Assembly: GCA_028875335.1 (NCBI GenBank)
Contig: JAPPEF010000194.1
Span: forward strand, 1 to 62,871
Origin: Gemmatimonadota bacterium
GTDB lineage: Bacteria > Latescibacterota > UBA2968 > UBA8231
Length of the DNA stretch: 62,871 bases
Direction: 5' to 3'
Shown: positions 24,940 through 34,800 of the stretch, piece after piece
Layout: each line of letters opens with the position of its first letter
Numbering within the stretch: the first letter of the stretch is position 1
Program-made: the position numbers and the translations under genes
Notes under the pieces: generated by a model
The model's input: only the letters and a program-made list of their open reading frames with translations
Told to the model about the DNA's origin: nothing
Database searches by the model: none

Positions 24940-26559
24940 CTATTCGAGCTTGACCATCTTTCGGGTGCGCAACTGCTCACCCACGCGTACCTGATACAAA
25001 TAGGCTCCAGAAGCGACGAGTTGGCCCTGCCCGTCTCGGCCATCCCAAGTCAGCCGGTGTTCGCCCGCCGCCAACGGACCCGACCACACTTGGCGCACAA
25101 GCTGTCCCAACAGGTTGTAGATGGCTACATCGACAGCCTCGGCACCGTCGGGCACCGACAGGGGGATGGTTGTGGCCGGATTAAACGGATTGGGATAGTT
25201 CGCACCCAAGACAAAGGCCGACGGCGTGGCCGACTCAACGGCTACGGCTGTGGGCGGACTGCCCTGGTTGATAAAGACAAAAGCCCCACCAGGAACCCCC
25301 CAAGCCCCTAAAGTCCCGCCATCCTCATTCCGCCCCAGCACGACCAGATCGGCGGCCCCATCGCCGTTGAGGTCGCCGGCAAGTACCTCGTTGCCCGTGC
25401 CTCCCGTGCCCGGCAGCCGGTAACGACCTTCAAGCACGGGCACGCCATCACTCTGGCCGATCAAGACGACCAAGGCCGGACCAGTTTCCTCGTTGCCATC
25501 AACCAAGGCCACGTCCTGCAGACCATCGCCGTTGAGGTCGCTGACAAGGGGGTGACCTTGCACATGTACCTGCGAGCCGAGCAGGGTGTGGTGTGCCTCC
25601 ACGCCCGAGGCGTCCAGACGCCACAGCACCAAGCCGTGGTTGGTGTGGGAGGAAACGGTTACCTCGGCGATGCTGACTAAATCCATCTGTCCATCGCGAC
25701 CGGCCTGTAGAGGGGTGGAGTAACAGGGGTTGACCATGGACTTTAAAAAAAGCGGTGGCTCCGCGCTGGCCGCCCACGGCTGGGTCAGCCAACCCACCGT
25801 CGGCCCAGCCTCTCGGAGCTGCTGATAGCACGTTCGGTACCATAAAAGGCGCACGGCCCCTCCCGCTCCTAACCATCGCTCGGCGGGCCAAAGCCTAGGC
25901 CAGAGCCTCTCCTCGCTGTCGAGGGTGAACTGGTCGCTACGGACAAACGCCGCGTCGCCGTCGTTAAACCACAGGGTCGCTTGGGATGTACCCTCGTGGT
26001 TTTCCAATGACTCGTCGTCATACTCCATGACCAACAGGTCCACATCGCCATCGCCTTCACCATCGGCTAGACCAACGAAACCAGTGTTGGGCAGTCGCAG
26101 GATGGTTGTAAAACCGTCCTCGCCCCGGTTGTGCCACAGTTCGAGGTTCAATCCCTCTGCAAAGGCCAGATCCAAGAGTCCATCCCCGTCGAAGTCGTCC
26201 CCCCAGATATGAATGATGGGCGTGCTGCTTCCTACTTCTCTTCTTCCGTCCATGACGTCGCGGGTGGGAACCAAGCCACCCAAGCCGTCGTTGGACGCCA
26301 CGGTCCAGCCCCAGTGTGGAAGGTGCTCGTGCTCTCCCGAGGCTCCGTCGTCTGCGTACAACAACCAACGAGTCCAACCTACCACGAGATCCAAATCCCC
26401 ATCGCCATCTACATCGCCCAAAACGCCGGTATCATCGAACCCCAAGCCGATGCCCGGGCCAAGGGTGAAAAAGTCGGGTTCTGCGAACAACGCACCGGGC
26501 GAGGCAAAAACCCCGTGTGGAGCCGCCAACAGCAAAATAGCTACGATAAAGCGGTGCAT
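24940..26559 (-). CDS. Secreted FG-GAP/VCBS-repeat protein with C-terminal FlgD-like domain
   Basis: The ATG at 26559 is preceded by GAGGAGG at 6 nt. The 539-residue product starts with a signal peptide (MHRFIVAILLLAAPHGVFAS). Several FG-GAP/VCBS segments follow, including GDVDGDGDLDLVVGW, DDFDGDGLLDLAFA, SDLNGDGLQDVALVD and GDLNGDGAADLVVLG, which form a calcium-binding beta-propeller. The end is the PNPFNPATTIPLSVPDG domain finishing MVKLE. It is probably a surface-exposed or released adhesin-like protein. Its last ~150 bp are nearly identical to the gene at the window's right edge. Confidence 0.8.
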   Translation of the reverse strand: MHRFIVAILLLAAPHGVFASPGALFAEPDFFTLGPGIGLGFDDTGVLGDVDGDGDLDLVVGWTRWLLYADDGASGEHEHLPHWGWTVASNDGLGGLVPTRDVMDGRREVGSSTPIIHIWGDDFDGDGLLDLAFAEGLNLELWHNRGEDGFTTILRLPNTGFVGLADGEGDGDVDLLVMEYDDESLENHEGTSQATLWFNDGDAAFVRSDQFTLDSEERLWPRLWPAERWLGAGGAVRLLWYRTCYQQLREAGPTVGWLTQPWAASAEPPLFLKSMVNPCYSTPLQAGRDGQMDLVSIAEVTVSSHTNHGLVLWRLDASGVEAHHTLLGSQVHVQGHPLVSDLNGDGLQDVALVDGNEETGPALVVLIGQSDGVPVLEGRYRLPGTGGTGNEVLAGDLNGDGAADLVVLGRNEDGGTLGAWGVPGGAFVFINQGSPPTAVAVESATPSAFVLGANYPNPFNPATTIPLSVPDGAEAVDVAIYNLLGQLVRQVWSGPLAAGEHRLTWDGRDGQGQLVASGAYLYQVRVGEQLRTRKMVKLE

Positions 26560-26584
26560 AGTTGACCTCCTCGGTCGAAGAGTG

Positions 26585-26644
26585 GGATTAGTGCAGAAAG
26601 GCACGTAGGGACGGCTTGCGCTCCGCACCGCCCCTACGCACGAG
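26585..26644. repeat. REP-like GC-rich palindromic repeat
   Basis: The segment from GGATTAGTGCAGAAAGGCAC to the CCCCTACGCACGAG end contains a GTAGGGACGGC / GCCCCTAC hairpin. It is repeated at 62626-62680 with about 10% differences. It sits between the PD40 gene (stop 26651) and the FG-GAP gene (start 26559). Confidence 0.65.
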
Positions 26645-26650
26645 GCGCGA

Positions 26651-27565
26651 TTAACGAGAAAGCAGCGATTTGATCTGGCCCCACGACTGGGACTCGACGC
26701 TCGTGGCAGCAGGGATCGCCGGTTGCCAAGTGGGCCCGCGTCCGCCCAAGCCGTTGGTCAACTCGACCAAGTTGCCCCCGTCTAGATCAACGGCCCAAAT
26801 GAGTCCTGGGTGAGTGAGAGAAGTGAAGGCCATTCTCATGCTGTCGGGTGCCCAAGTAGGCTTAGTTACCCATGTAGCGTCGCTCACGGTCGCGTTCCGG
26901 GGTAAGCCAAGCAGGGGAATGCCCGGGTACTTGCCGGTGGACCGGGCGATAAAGTACTCGTCTTCATTGGCATCGCGGACATAGAGGCGGGCGAGATTCT
27001 CTGCGTCCCCTTTTTCCCGCAACACGACGATGGCTTCTTTGGTTCCGTCCGGGGAAAGACTGGATTGGCGGAAGTGGGGCACCTCTCGCCAGTCCACGGG
27101 CGAAGGGCCACTGCCGTCCAGCGCCATAACGAACGCATCAGGGCCGTCCCTCTCACCTGCCTCCGACTCCTTAGTCATTGCCGCAGTCCACCTGACGACA
27201 TAGTAAATGCCCCTCCCGTCTGCCGACCACGAAAGCGATATTTTATCGACGGAATCGTCTGTTAGCTGCTGTGGATTGCCGCCGTCGGCATCCATCAACC
27301 AAATCTCTCCACCGTACCGACCACGGGGATAATCATCGAGGTAGATATAGGCGATCTGCGTGCCATCCGGGGACCAAGCCGGGGTAGTGCAATGCCGTCC
27401 TTGGGTTAGGTTTACGGGATCGCTCCCATCCGCATTCATAATCCACACGTCCTCGTATCCCTCGCGGTCGGAGATAAACGCGATTTTACCGTCGGCTTGC
27501 CCCCAGCCAGCAACGGCTAACCCCAGCGTTGCTAAGCAGGCGATCAATAGAAATCGATAGTTCAT
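26651..27565 (-). CDS. Secreted TolB/PD40-like beta-propeller protein
   Basis: The 304-residue protein begins MNYRFLLIACLATLGLAVAG, a signal peptide repeated almost unchanged in three neighbours. PD40 blades follow (KIAFISDREGYEDVWIMNAD, PAWSPDGTQIAYIY, IWLMDADGGNPQQL), typical of TolB-like six-bladed propellers. It ends VESQSWGQIKSLLSR, the shared C-terminal signature. AAAGGAGCCGCGTT before the ATG is the common leader. It is probably a periplasmic or surface binding protein of unknown ligand; a housekeeping TolB is unlikely given the tandem paralogues. Confidence 0.75.
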   Translation of the reverse strand: MNYRFLLIACLATLGLAVAGWGQADGKIAFISDREGYEDVWIMNADGSDPVNLTQGRHCTTPAWSPDGTQIAYIYLDDYPRGRYGGEIWLMDADGGNPQQLTDDSVDKISLSWSADGRGIYYVVRWTAAMTKESEAGERDGPDAFVMALDGSGPSPVDWREVPHFRQSSLSPDGTKEAIVVLREKGDAENLARLYVRDANEDEYFIARSTGKYPGIPLLGLPRNATVSDATWVTKPTWAPDSMRMAFTSLTHPGLIWAVDLDGGNLVELTNGLGGRGPTWQPAIPAATSVESQSWGQIKSLLSR

Positions 27566-27610
27566 AACGCGGCTCCTTTCAGAAGGATGAATGAGAAGGT
27601 TAGATGTATG

Positions 27611-28633
27611 TCATGGGGTTGAAAGCAGCGATTTGATCCGTCCCCACGAGGTCTCGGCCACGGCCGTCGGCTCCCCGCCGGTATAAGACGCGATGTCCAT
27701 CACGTAAATCCCCCAGTCGCCGTCGCGGTTGGACTCGAAGGCGATGTACCGACCATCCGGTGACCAAGACGGAGACCTGTAGTTGGCCGAGTCGTCCGTC
27801 AGGCGGCGGGGGTTGCTCCCATCCGAATCCATCACGTAAATCCCAACCCTGTCGTACCACTCGGACTCGAAGGCGATGTACTGGCCGTCTGGAGACCAAG
27901 ACGGAGACTTGTAGTCGGCCGAGTCGTCCGTCAGGCGGTCCGTCAGGCGGCGGGGGTTACTCCCATCCGATCCCATCACGTAAATATCGCTGGCACCGCG
28001 CTCGGACACGAAGGCGATGTGCTGACCATCCGGTGACCAAGACGGAGAATCGACCTGCCCCGGGTGGTCCGTCAGGCGGCGGGAGTTGCTCCCATCCGAG
28101 CCTATCACGTAAATCTCAGCCTTGCCGTAGCTACCGCGCCGAGACACGAAGGCGATGTGCTGGCCATCCGGTGACCAAGACGGAGCCCAGTCCCAATGCG
28201 AGTCATTGGTCAGGTTGCGACGGTCGCTCCCATCCGAACCTATCACGTAAATATCGCTGACGCCGCGCTCGGATACGAAGGCGATGTGCTGACCATCCGG
28301 AGACCAAGTGGGAAGCGCGGCCCAAGCTGGGTGGTCGGTCAGGCGGCGGTTGCTCCCATCCAAACCTATCACGTAAATCTTAGCCCTGCCGTCGCGCTCG
28401 AACCCGAAGGCGATGTGCTGACCATCCGGTGACCAAGACGGAGCACTGTAGCTGGCCGAGTAGTCAGTCAGGCGGCGTATGGCCCCAGCGACCCAAGCCC
28501 CCTCACTACTGCTCGTCACCGCTTGCCCAATCCCCGCCGACAGCTCAACATCCTCATCGTCGGTTTGCCCCCAGCCAGCGACGGCCAACCCCAGCGTTGC
28601 CAAGCAGACGCTCAATAGAAATCGATAGTTCAT
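27611..28633 (-). CDS. Secreted TolB/PD40-like propeller with seven near-identical blades; sigma54 promoter upstream
   Basis: The 340-residue protein has the same signal peptide (MNYRFLLSVCLATLGLAVAG) and seven blades of about 43 residues. The blade pattern is SPSWSPDGQHIAFVSERG...IYVIGSDGSNPRRLTD. The blades are also similar at DNA level, so the array evolves by repeat duplication. It ends ETSWGRIKSLL. Upstream are a -24/-12 sigma54 promoter (28687-28702), a terminator (28718-28750) and three dyads (28824-28881). Expression should therefore depend on a sigma54 activator, probably one of the two encoded at 55639-62367. Confidence 0.75.
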   Translation of the reverse strand: MNYRFLLSVCLATLGLAVAGWGQTDDEDVELSAGIGQAVTSSSEGAWVAGAIRRLTDYSASYSAPSWSPDGQHIAFGFERDGRAKIYVIGLDGSNRRLTDHPAWAALPTWSPDGQHIAFVSERGVSDIYVIGSDGSDRRNLTNDSHWDWAPSWSPDGQHIAFVSRRGSYGKAEIYVIGSDGSNSRRLTDHPGQVDSPSWSPDGQHIAFVSERGASDIYVMGSDGSNPRRLTDRLTDDSADYKSPSWSPDGQYIAFESEWYDRVGIYVMDSDGSNPRRLTDDSANYRSPSWSPDGRYIAFESNRDGDWGIYVMDIASYTGGEPTAVAETSWGRIKSLLSTP

Positions 28634-28686
28634 AACGCGGCTCCTTTCAGAAGGTTAGGAATAGGGTGCGCTACAGAGGGAATATA

Positions 28687-28702
28687 CGCACATTCCGTGC
28701 CA
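28687..28702 (-). promoter_or_regulatory. Sigma54 (-24/-12) promoter for the 27611-28633 gene
   Basis: On the minus strand TGGCACGGAATGTGCG has the invariant GG and GC exactly 10 nt apart and matches TGGCACG-N4-TTGCW at all but one or two positions. Transcription would begin about 12 nt beyond the GC, near 28675, roughly 40 nt before the ATG. The same sequence recurs before the 54222 and 58791 genes. Confidence 0.75.
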
Positions 28703-28717
28703 AAAATACGGCCAACA

Positions 28718-28750
28718 ACAAAAAAGCCTTTAGGAATACCCTAAAGGCTT
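28718..28750 (-). terminator. Conserved intrinsic terminator (element copy A)
   Basis: AAGCCTTTAGG/CCTAAAGGCTT with a 5-nt loop is followed on the minus strand by TTTTTT. It insulates the sigma54 promoter just downstream from transcription arriving from the 28927 gene. Compared with the copies at 58894 and 62441, the third base pair is G-C instead of T-A on both arms, a compensated change. On the upstream side it adjoins the AT-rich conserved box at about 28750-28782. Confidence 0.8.
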
Positions 28751-28823
28751 GAAAAACATAATACTTAAAATATGAGACGAGGCTTTCTGCGATGCGCAGT
28801 CTCAGCCGTCGGCACAAGGTTTT

Positions 28824-28881
28824 CCACGTTTTTTCGTGGAATGTTCACGATTTTCCGTGGATTTTCCACGACTTTCCGTGT
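28824..28881. promoter_or_regulatory. Three phased 16-bp dyads, putative sigma54 activator sites (class CC)
   Basis: Sites at 28824-28839, 28845-28860 and 28866-28881 read CCACGTTTTTTCGTGG, TCACGATTTTCCGTGG and CCACGACTTTCCGTGT. They are spaced exactly 21 bp apart, two helical turns. They lie 120-195 bp upstream of the sigma54 promoter at 28687-28702, the usual enhancer distance. Outer bases are CC/GG, while the copies at 54476 and 59000 have AT/AT around the same ACGA-N4-TCGT core. Confidence 0.65.
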
Positions 28882-28926
28882 TAGCCGCTTGCGACGTCTT
28901 CGGTCGGCGCAAGCGGAAGGGCGCGA

Positions 28927-29925
28927 TTAATGAGAAAGCAGCGCTTTGATCCGTCCCCACGAGGTCTCGGACACAGCCGTCGGCTCCCCGCCGATATAAG
29001 ACGCGATGTCCATCACGTAAATCTCATAGTTGTCGTGGTCGCGGGAGGACTGGAAGGCGATGTGTCGGCCATCCGGAGACCAAGACGGATACTTGTCTTC
29101 AGCCGGGTGATCTGTCAGACGGCGAGGATTGCTCCCATCTGAGTCCATCACGTAAATCTCATAGTTGCCATCGCGGTTGGACTGGAAGGCGATGTACCGG
29201 CCGTCTGGAGACCAAGACGGACGCGAGTCCCAAGCTGGGTGGTCCGTCAGGCGGCGACGGTAGCCACTATCCGAACCCATCACGTAGATCTCATCGTTGC
29301 CATCGTGCCCGGACGTGTAGGCGATGTATTGGCCATCTGGCGACCAAGAGGGAGACCAGACTCCCGAGGCGATTGCTAGGCGGCGGCGGTTGTTCCCATC
29401 CGAATCCATCACGTAAATCCCAGCCTTGTTGTTGCGCACAGTCATGAAGGCGATGCGGCCATCTGGAGAGCAAGACGGATAATAATGCCTATACGAGTCG
29501 TTGGTCAGGTTGCGGGGGTTGCTTCCATCCGAGCCTATCACGTAAATCGCATAGTTGCCGTCACGACCGGACACGTAGGCAATGTGTCGGCCATCGGGAG
29601 ACCAAGACGGAAACCAGTCGGCGGCCGGGTGATCTGTCAGACGGTGGGGATTGCTCCCATCTGAATCCATCACGTAGATCTCATAGTTGCCGTCGCGGGA
29701 GGAGTCGAAGACGATGCGCTGGCCATCGGGAGACCAAGACGGTTTCCAGTCCCAATCCGAGTTGTTGGTCAGGCGGCGTATGGCCCCGACGACCCAAGCC
29801 TCCCCATTACTGCTCGTCACCGCCGACAACGACGGATCGGCTGGATTGTCAACATCCTGCCCCCAGCCAGCGACGGCCAGCCCCAGCGTTGCTAAGCAGG
29901 CTATCAGTAGAGATCGATAGTTCAT
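28927..29925 (-). CDS. Secreted TolB/PD40-like propeller protein
   Basis: From the ATG at 29925, which has the shared AAAGGAGCCGCGTT leader, the 332-residue product has the common signal peptide (MNYRSLLIACLATLGLAVAG). Seven PD40 blades follow (PSWSPDGRHIAFQSSRD, YEIYVMDSDGSNPRRLTDHP). The tail is GEPTAVSETSWGRIKALLSH. Blades are highly alike at DNA level to those of the 27611 gene. A longer in-frame start (30072) would run back into the neighbouring gene's end and is rejected. Confidence 0.75.
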   Translation of the reverse strand: MNYRSLLIACLATLGLAVAGWGQDVDNPADPSLSAVTSSNGEAWVVGAIRRLTNNSDWDWKPSWSPDGQRIVFDSSRDGNYEIYVMDSDGSNPHRLTDHPAADWFPSWSPDGRHIAYVSGRDGNYAIYVIGSDGSNPRNLTNDSYRHYYPSCSPDGRIAFMTVRNNKAGIYVMDSDGNNRRRLAIASGVWSPSWSPDGQYIAYTSGHDGNDEIYVMGSDSGYRRRLTDHPAWDSRPSWSPDGRYIAFQSNRDGNYEIYVMDSDGSNPRRLTDHPAEDKYPSWSPDGRHIAFQSSRDHDNYEIYVMDIASYIGGEPTAVSETSWGRIKALLSH

Positions 29926-29984
29926 AACGCGGCTCCTTTCGGATGGATGGATTGAATAAGTAAGGTTAGATATATGTCTATATG

Positions 29985-30953
29985 TCATGGGACTGAAAGC
30001 AGCGCTTTGATCCGTCCCCACGACTGGGACTCGACGCTCGTGGCAGTAGCAGAAAGGACGACAGGTTGCCAAGCGGGATAATCTCCGCCCAAACCGTTGG
30101 TCAGATTAACCAAGTTGCTTCCATCTATATCAACAACCCAAACCTCCCTGTACCCTTGCTCGTTAGCGGCATAGAAGGCGATTCTCATGCTGTCAGGCGA
30201 CCAAGTAGAGTGAGCCACTCTAGACCAGCCGGGTTCAAGTTCAGCTTGTTGATAGGGTAGATCGGGAAGGGGAATCTCCCTGAAATCTTCTATCTGGTCA
30301 GAAGGCTGCGGCCCCTCAGTAGGGGCGTAGCCTGCTAGGCCAGCTAGGCGTATAGGGGCGTAGCCAGCTAGGCGTAGATAGGCATTGCCCTCGTCGTCCT
30401 GCAACACGACGGTTGCTCGTTTGGTTCCGTCTGGAGAAAGATTGAAATTATCGAAGAACCGGCGGACTATTCCAGTCCCATCCGTCCGAGATATAGGTGA
30501 GGAGCCACTGCCGTCCAGCGCCACAGCGAATAGCTGTTGGGGGTCCCGCAGGTAGTAGTAAATGCTACTTCCGTCTTCTGCCCAAAAAAGCACTTCATTT
30601 CCGAAAGTTAGAAATCCCACTTGTTGCGAGTTGCCACCATCGGCGTCCATCACCCAGATATCGGCAACGGAATAATCGACCCAAATGGCACCATCGGAAT
30701 CGGGCTCGTCTCTAAAGGCGAAGGCGAGATAGGCGATCTTCGTGCCATCTGGAGACCAAACCAAGTCAACGCAATGCCCATGCCGACCTTGGGTTAAGTT
30801 GACGGGGTCGCTCCCATCCGCATTCATAATCCACACATCCCCGGCCCCCTCGCGCCACGAGGTAAATGCGATTTTACCGTCGGCTTGCCCCCACCCAGCG
30901 ACAGCTAGCCCCAGCGTTGCCAAGCAGGCGATTAGTAGAGACCGATAGTTCAT
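29985..30953 (-). CDS. Secreted TolB/PD40-like propeller protein
   Basis: The 322-residue protein is the closest paralogue of the one at 26651. It has the same signal peptide and a first blade KIAFTSWREGAGDVWIMNAD, with SDPVNLTQGRHGH. It also contains VWSPDGTKIAYLAF, LSPDGTKRATVVLQ and a terminal VESQSWGRIKALLSVP. Internally the stretch LRLAGYAPIRLAGLAGYAP is a short recent duplication. It heads the propeller array. Its leader AAAGGAGCTACGTT is the shared type. A palindrome CCCTGCAGGG lies about 50 bp upstream. Confidence 0.75.
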   Translation of the reverse strand: MNYRSLLIACLATLGLAVAGWGQADGKIAFTSWREGAGDVWIMNADGSDPVNLTQGRHGHCVDLVWSPDGTKIAYLAFAFRDEPDSDGAIWVDYSVADIWVMDADGGNSQQVGFLTFGNEVLFWAEDGSSIYYYLRDPQQLFAVALDGSGSSPISRTDGTGIVRRFFDNFNLSPDGTKRATVVLQDDEGNAYLRLAGYAPIRLAGLAGYAPTEGPQPSDQIEDFREIPLPDLPYQQAELEPGWSRVAHSTWSPDSMRIAFYAANEQGYREVWVVDIDGSNLVNLTNGLGGDYPAWQPVVLSATATSVESQSWGRIKALLSVP

Positions 30954-31098
30954 AACGTAGCTCCTTTCGGATGGATAGCATTGAATAAGAAAGTTACCCT
31001 GCAGGGAAACGGGGATGATAGGCAGGAATTATTTTTGAAACAAGCTCTAGCCACTAAGCACTCAGTTCGGCCTGCTCTACTCCAAGACGGTCTGCGTC

Positions 31099-31854
31099 TC
31101 AGGGCGCCTCCTCCACTAGCGACACTGGGGCAATTTTATGCGCCACTGAAAACGCAAACGAGGCGCTTGTCATCTCCTTGGGGCGGTCAAAGGCATCTAC
31201 CCGCAAGACCATATCCTCGATTTCGATGGTGATCGCTCGCACCTCTGCGTGCAGCGGCGCAAAGACTACCTTGCCGGTATAGGCGTCCCCTTTAAACACA
31301 AAGGTATGCCGCTTGAACAACGCCTCTCGCACCAAACCCATGCGCTCCTGGTAGTAATAATCTTCATTGCCGCCTTTGCCACGCCGCTCCATGTAGTAGC
31401 GCTCAAAACTGTTGTCCGCGTCGCGCTTGAGCACACCCCAGTATCTGTACTCGCCGCCCCGGTCTGTGCGCAGCACCATCTTCGCCGGATCAACCATCAC
31501 CTTGGGATAGCTTTGGTTGACCACCGTCATCTCAAAGACGGTAAAACGCGGCGGCGAGTAGCCCCGGTCCAAATCGCGGTCCTTGCCATAAGTGAAGGGA
31601 TTCAGATTCGGCTCGCGGAAGGTAAAGCGGGCGTACTCCTGATTCAGGGCCTGATCGCTTAGGTAGCGCAGCTTGAGGCGGAACCCCTCCTGTTCGAAGA
31701 CGGTGGTACTATCCTCCGCGTCGAAGTAATAGCGACCATCCGCTAGCAGGCTCTCCTGCGGCACAACGTGCAGCGCGTAGCGCAAATCCGGCGGGAACCG
31801 AATGCAGCCTGCCGCCACAAGCAGCACAAGCATACTCCATCCCCACCGCTTCAT
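31099..31854 (-). CDS. Putative lipoprotein of the envelope operon
   Basis: From the ATG at 31854, overlapping the TPR gene's stop (ATGA), the 251-residue product starts MKRWGWSMLVLLVAAGCIRF, a lipoprotein signal with lipobox AAGC. The mature part is mostly beta-rich, with charged tracts such as YYMERRGKGGNEDYYYQERM. No family is recognised. It is the last of four coupled genes (39295 to 31099), which suggests that it works with the outer-membrane and TPR proteins at the cell surface. Confidence 0.65.
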   Translation of the reverse strand: MKRWGWSMLVLLVAAGCIRFPPDLRYALHVVPQESLLADGRYYFDAEDSTTVFEQEGFRLKLRYLSDQALNQEYARFTFREPNLNPFTYGKDRDLDRGYSPPRFTVFEMTVVNQSYPKVMVDPAKMVLRTDRGGEYRYWGVLKRDADNSFERYYMERRGKGGNEDYYYQERMGLVREALFKRHTFVFKGDAYTGKVVFAPLHAEVRAITIEIEDMVLRVDAFDRPKEMTSASFAFSVAHKIAPVSLVEEAP

Positions 31855-34800
31855 TCCGCCGCCACCTCGCCTAAATACGTACGGCCGATCATCTCTCGAT
31901 TGCTGCGGGCAAATTCCAAGGCGCGCCATTCCTCCTTTCTTCCCTCTAACGCCGCGACAGCCTCCTCATAGGCTAGCGCGGCCAAGCGCCAGTGGTCCAT
32001 CTGGTAATAGGAAACCCCGATATTGCACCGCGCCGCGGCCTCACTCGGCGTGTTGGGGTAGCGCGCAATCACCTCCTCTAATACCGCGATAGCCCGCTCA
32101 AACGCGCCCTCGTCGTAGAGCGCCATGCCCTCGCTGTAGAGCGAGTCGGCCTCCGCATCCGCCAGATAGGCCAACAACTGACGCGCTTGCACGGCCTCGG
32201 TCGTCTCCGGGAAGCGCTCTACCACTTGCTCGTACAGCCGCGACGCCTTGATAAATTGGTGGCCGTTGTAGTAGTAATCGCCGAGGTGCATCAGCCCCTG
32301 ATGGGCGCGTTCGTGCTGGGGATACTGGCGCACCAAGCGCAAAAACAGGTCGCCCATCGGCTCGATGCGCTCCAGTTCCAACTGACACCAAGCCGCCCCG
32401 TACAGGGCCTCGGGCGCGTCCTTGCTGTCCGGGTAGGAGCCGAAGACCCGCTCGTACCACGCCAGCGCCCGCTCGTACTCGGCCGTCTCGTAGTACAGTT
32501 CCCCGATCAGCAATTCGGCCTCCGGTGCCTGCGGCTGCTCGGGATAGGCTGCGACCAATTCCTCAAAGGCCGCCTGCGCGGCCACCCGTTCGCCCCGCGC
32601 CTGCAGGCTGTGCCCCTTGTAGAACAGGGCCGCCGCCTGCAGCCCCCGGCGCGGGCCCCGCTCCAAGACGGCGCTGAATGCCCGCTCCGCGGCCTCGTAT
32701 GCGCGCTCGCCCAAGGCCACGCTACCTAGCTCAAAATGGAATTCCGCGGCCTGAGCCGGCCTGGATGCCCGCCCCAACCCTTCTTCCAAGACCGTCCGCG
32801 CCGCAGCCAAGCTGTCTTGGGCTGCCAACGCCCGACCCAGCAGCAGCCACGCGCGGTCTTCGTGCGCCAGCAAGGGCCGAACTTGAGACGCCGCCTGCGC
32901 GGCCTTCCCTTGATCCAAATACCACTGCCCCAGCCCCAACAAGCCCTCGACGCGGGTGGCCTCTTTTTCAACCATCGCCCGATAGACTGCTTCCATGCGC
33001 TGGCTGTCCTCCAAGGTCTGCGCACACGCGCTCATAGCCTGTAACAGGGTGCGCTGCTGGTCGTCGGCCATCGCCCCCAACTGCCAAGCCGCTTCCCACT
33101 CCTGCCACGCGGCCTCGTACTGCCCGGTCTTGTACAAGCTCCAGCCCAACCCCACCTGCGCCGCCGCCGCCGTAGCCCCCTCCAACTGCGGCAGGGCCTC
33201 ACGCAACAGAGGCAGGGCCTGCGCGTGCTCGCCGCGCCGCTGGTGCAACAGCCCCAACTGCGCGGTCAGCTCGGCATTCGGCGTCTGCGCTATCTGCCGC
33301 GCAATCAGCTCTATAGCCGCATCGGTCTTGCCTGCCTCAACGTGCAGTTGCGCCCGTTCCAATTGCGCGTACGCGTACTGAGGCTGGGTCGAACTAATGG
33401 ACTCCAGCACTCTGTGCGCTTGCTCGCCGCGCCCGGCCTGCCGGTAGCGCCGGCCCAACATCAGCGCGGCCAACCCGCGCACCTCCTCGTCGGTACATTG
33501 GGTCAAAATCTGTTCGTAAAGCGCGTCGCTCTGCTCGTGGCGCAGGCGGGCGATCTGTAACAGGGCGCGGCAAGCCAGCTCCGGGTCGGCCTCCCCGGCC
33601 ACGACCTGCTCAAACTGCGCTAAGGCCGCGGCCGAGTCGCCGAGGGCCTGATGGATCGTCCCCTGCCAAAACCGGGCCTCGGACGCCAAATACGACCCCA
33701 CCTCCCCGTACAGGCCCAGCGCCTCGGCGAACCACGCGGCGGCACTATCGGCGACCGCGCTCTCTTCCCCCATCAACCGCAGACACTCGGCTTGGCGGAA
33801 TACGGCTTCGTCAACAGACACCCCGGCCGCCTCCGCAAATTCCCTGTACGCCGTCAGGTAAAACTGATGTGCCGTCAGCGCCTCCTCGTAGCGCCCTTCG
33901 TCAAACAGCAAGCTCATCAACCCGGCCTGCATCCGCGCCCGAAACGCCGGCCGCTCGGCCTGCTCGGCCGCATAGCGATACACCTCCAAGCTGGCATCTA
34001 CCCCGTGCGCGGTCTGAGCCAACAGCGCCTGCCGCACCCACGCCTGCTCGGCCAGATGCGGCTCCTGCGGAAAGTCCCGGCTGACCTTCTTGTACGCGGC
34101 CAGCGCCTCCTCATACCGCTCCAGCGCCTTGAGCATATCCCCGCGCTTGATCCACGCCTTGGCTGCCAGCGAACGACGCGACTGCCCTTCGCGCAATCCG
34201 GCTAAAGCCACCGCCCGCTTCTCCGCGTCGTCCATGCCCGCTGGGTCGTAGGCGTCGGCCAACGGCCCAAACGCCGCCAGCGCGTCCTCATAGCGCTCCA
34301 GCGCCTCCAGTGCCAAGCCCATCTGCAACCGCGCCCGATCCGCCCGAATCCCCTCTGGTGCATCCTGCAAATATGCCTCAAAGGCCACCACGGCCTCGGC
34401 GTACTCTTCTTGGTAAAACCACGCCCAGCCCAAGGTATAGCGCGTCCGCTCGGCATAACGCCCATTGGGGAATAGGTGCAATAACACCTCCCCGGCCTTA
34501 GCTGCTGACGCGTACTCCTCGGCGTCAAAAAAACACTCTACCACGAGGTACGCCGCGGTCTCGCGCAGTTCAAAGGCCTCCTCATCGCGCAACGCGGCAA
34601 ACCGGTCTGCCGCTTCTTTCAAGGACGCCGTGGCCAGTCCAGCCAACGAATCGGCCTCCACGGAATCAGCTAACGCGGCCTCCTGCTGCCACCACTGCGC
34701 CTGCTTGCGTCCCATGTTGGCCAACTGGTAGCGCGCCGCCGCTTGCACGCCCACCGACTGCTCATCCACCACCACGCGCACGGCCGAGGCGCGCAGCAGC

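Noticed and set aside
22878..26559. PNPFNP C-termini as proof of type IX secretion
   Set aside because: The module is FlgD-Ig-like and widespread in FCB phyla, but no T9SS component gene is in the window, so the export route is left open.
26651..30953. Repeated ~130-bp DNA blocks as a CRISPR or satellite array
   Set aside because: The blocks are in-frame PD40 blade repeats of secreted propellers.
30981..31098. Short plus-strand frame starting at 30981 upstream of the propeller array
   Set aside because: No ribosome site, no protein-like features, and it runs into the antisense of the lipoprotein gene.
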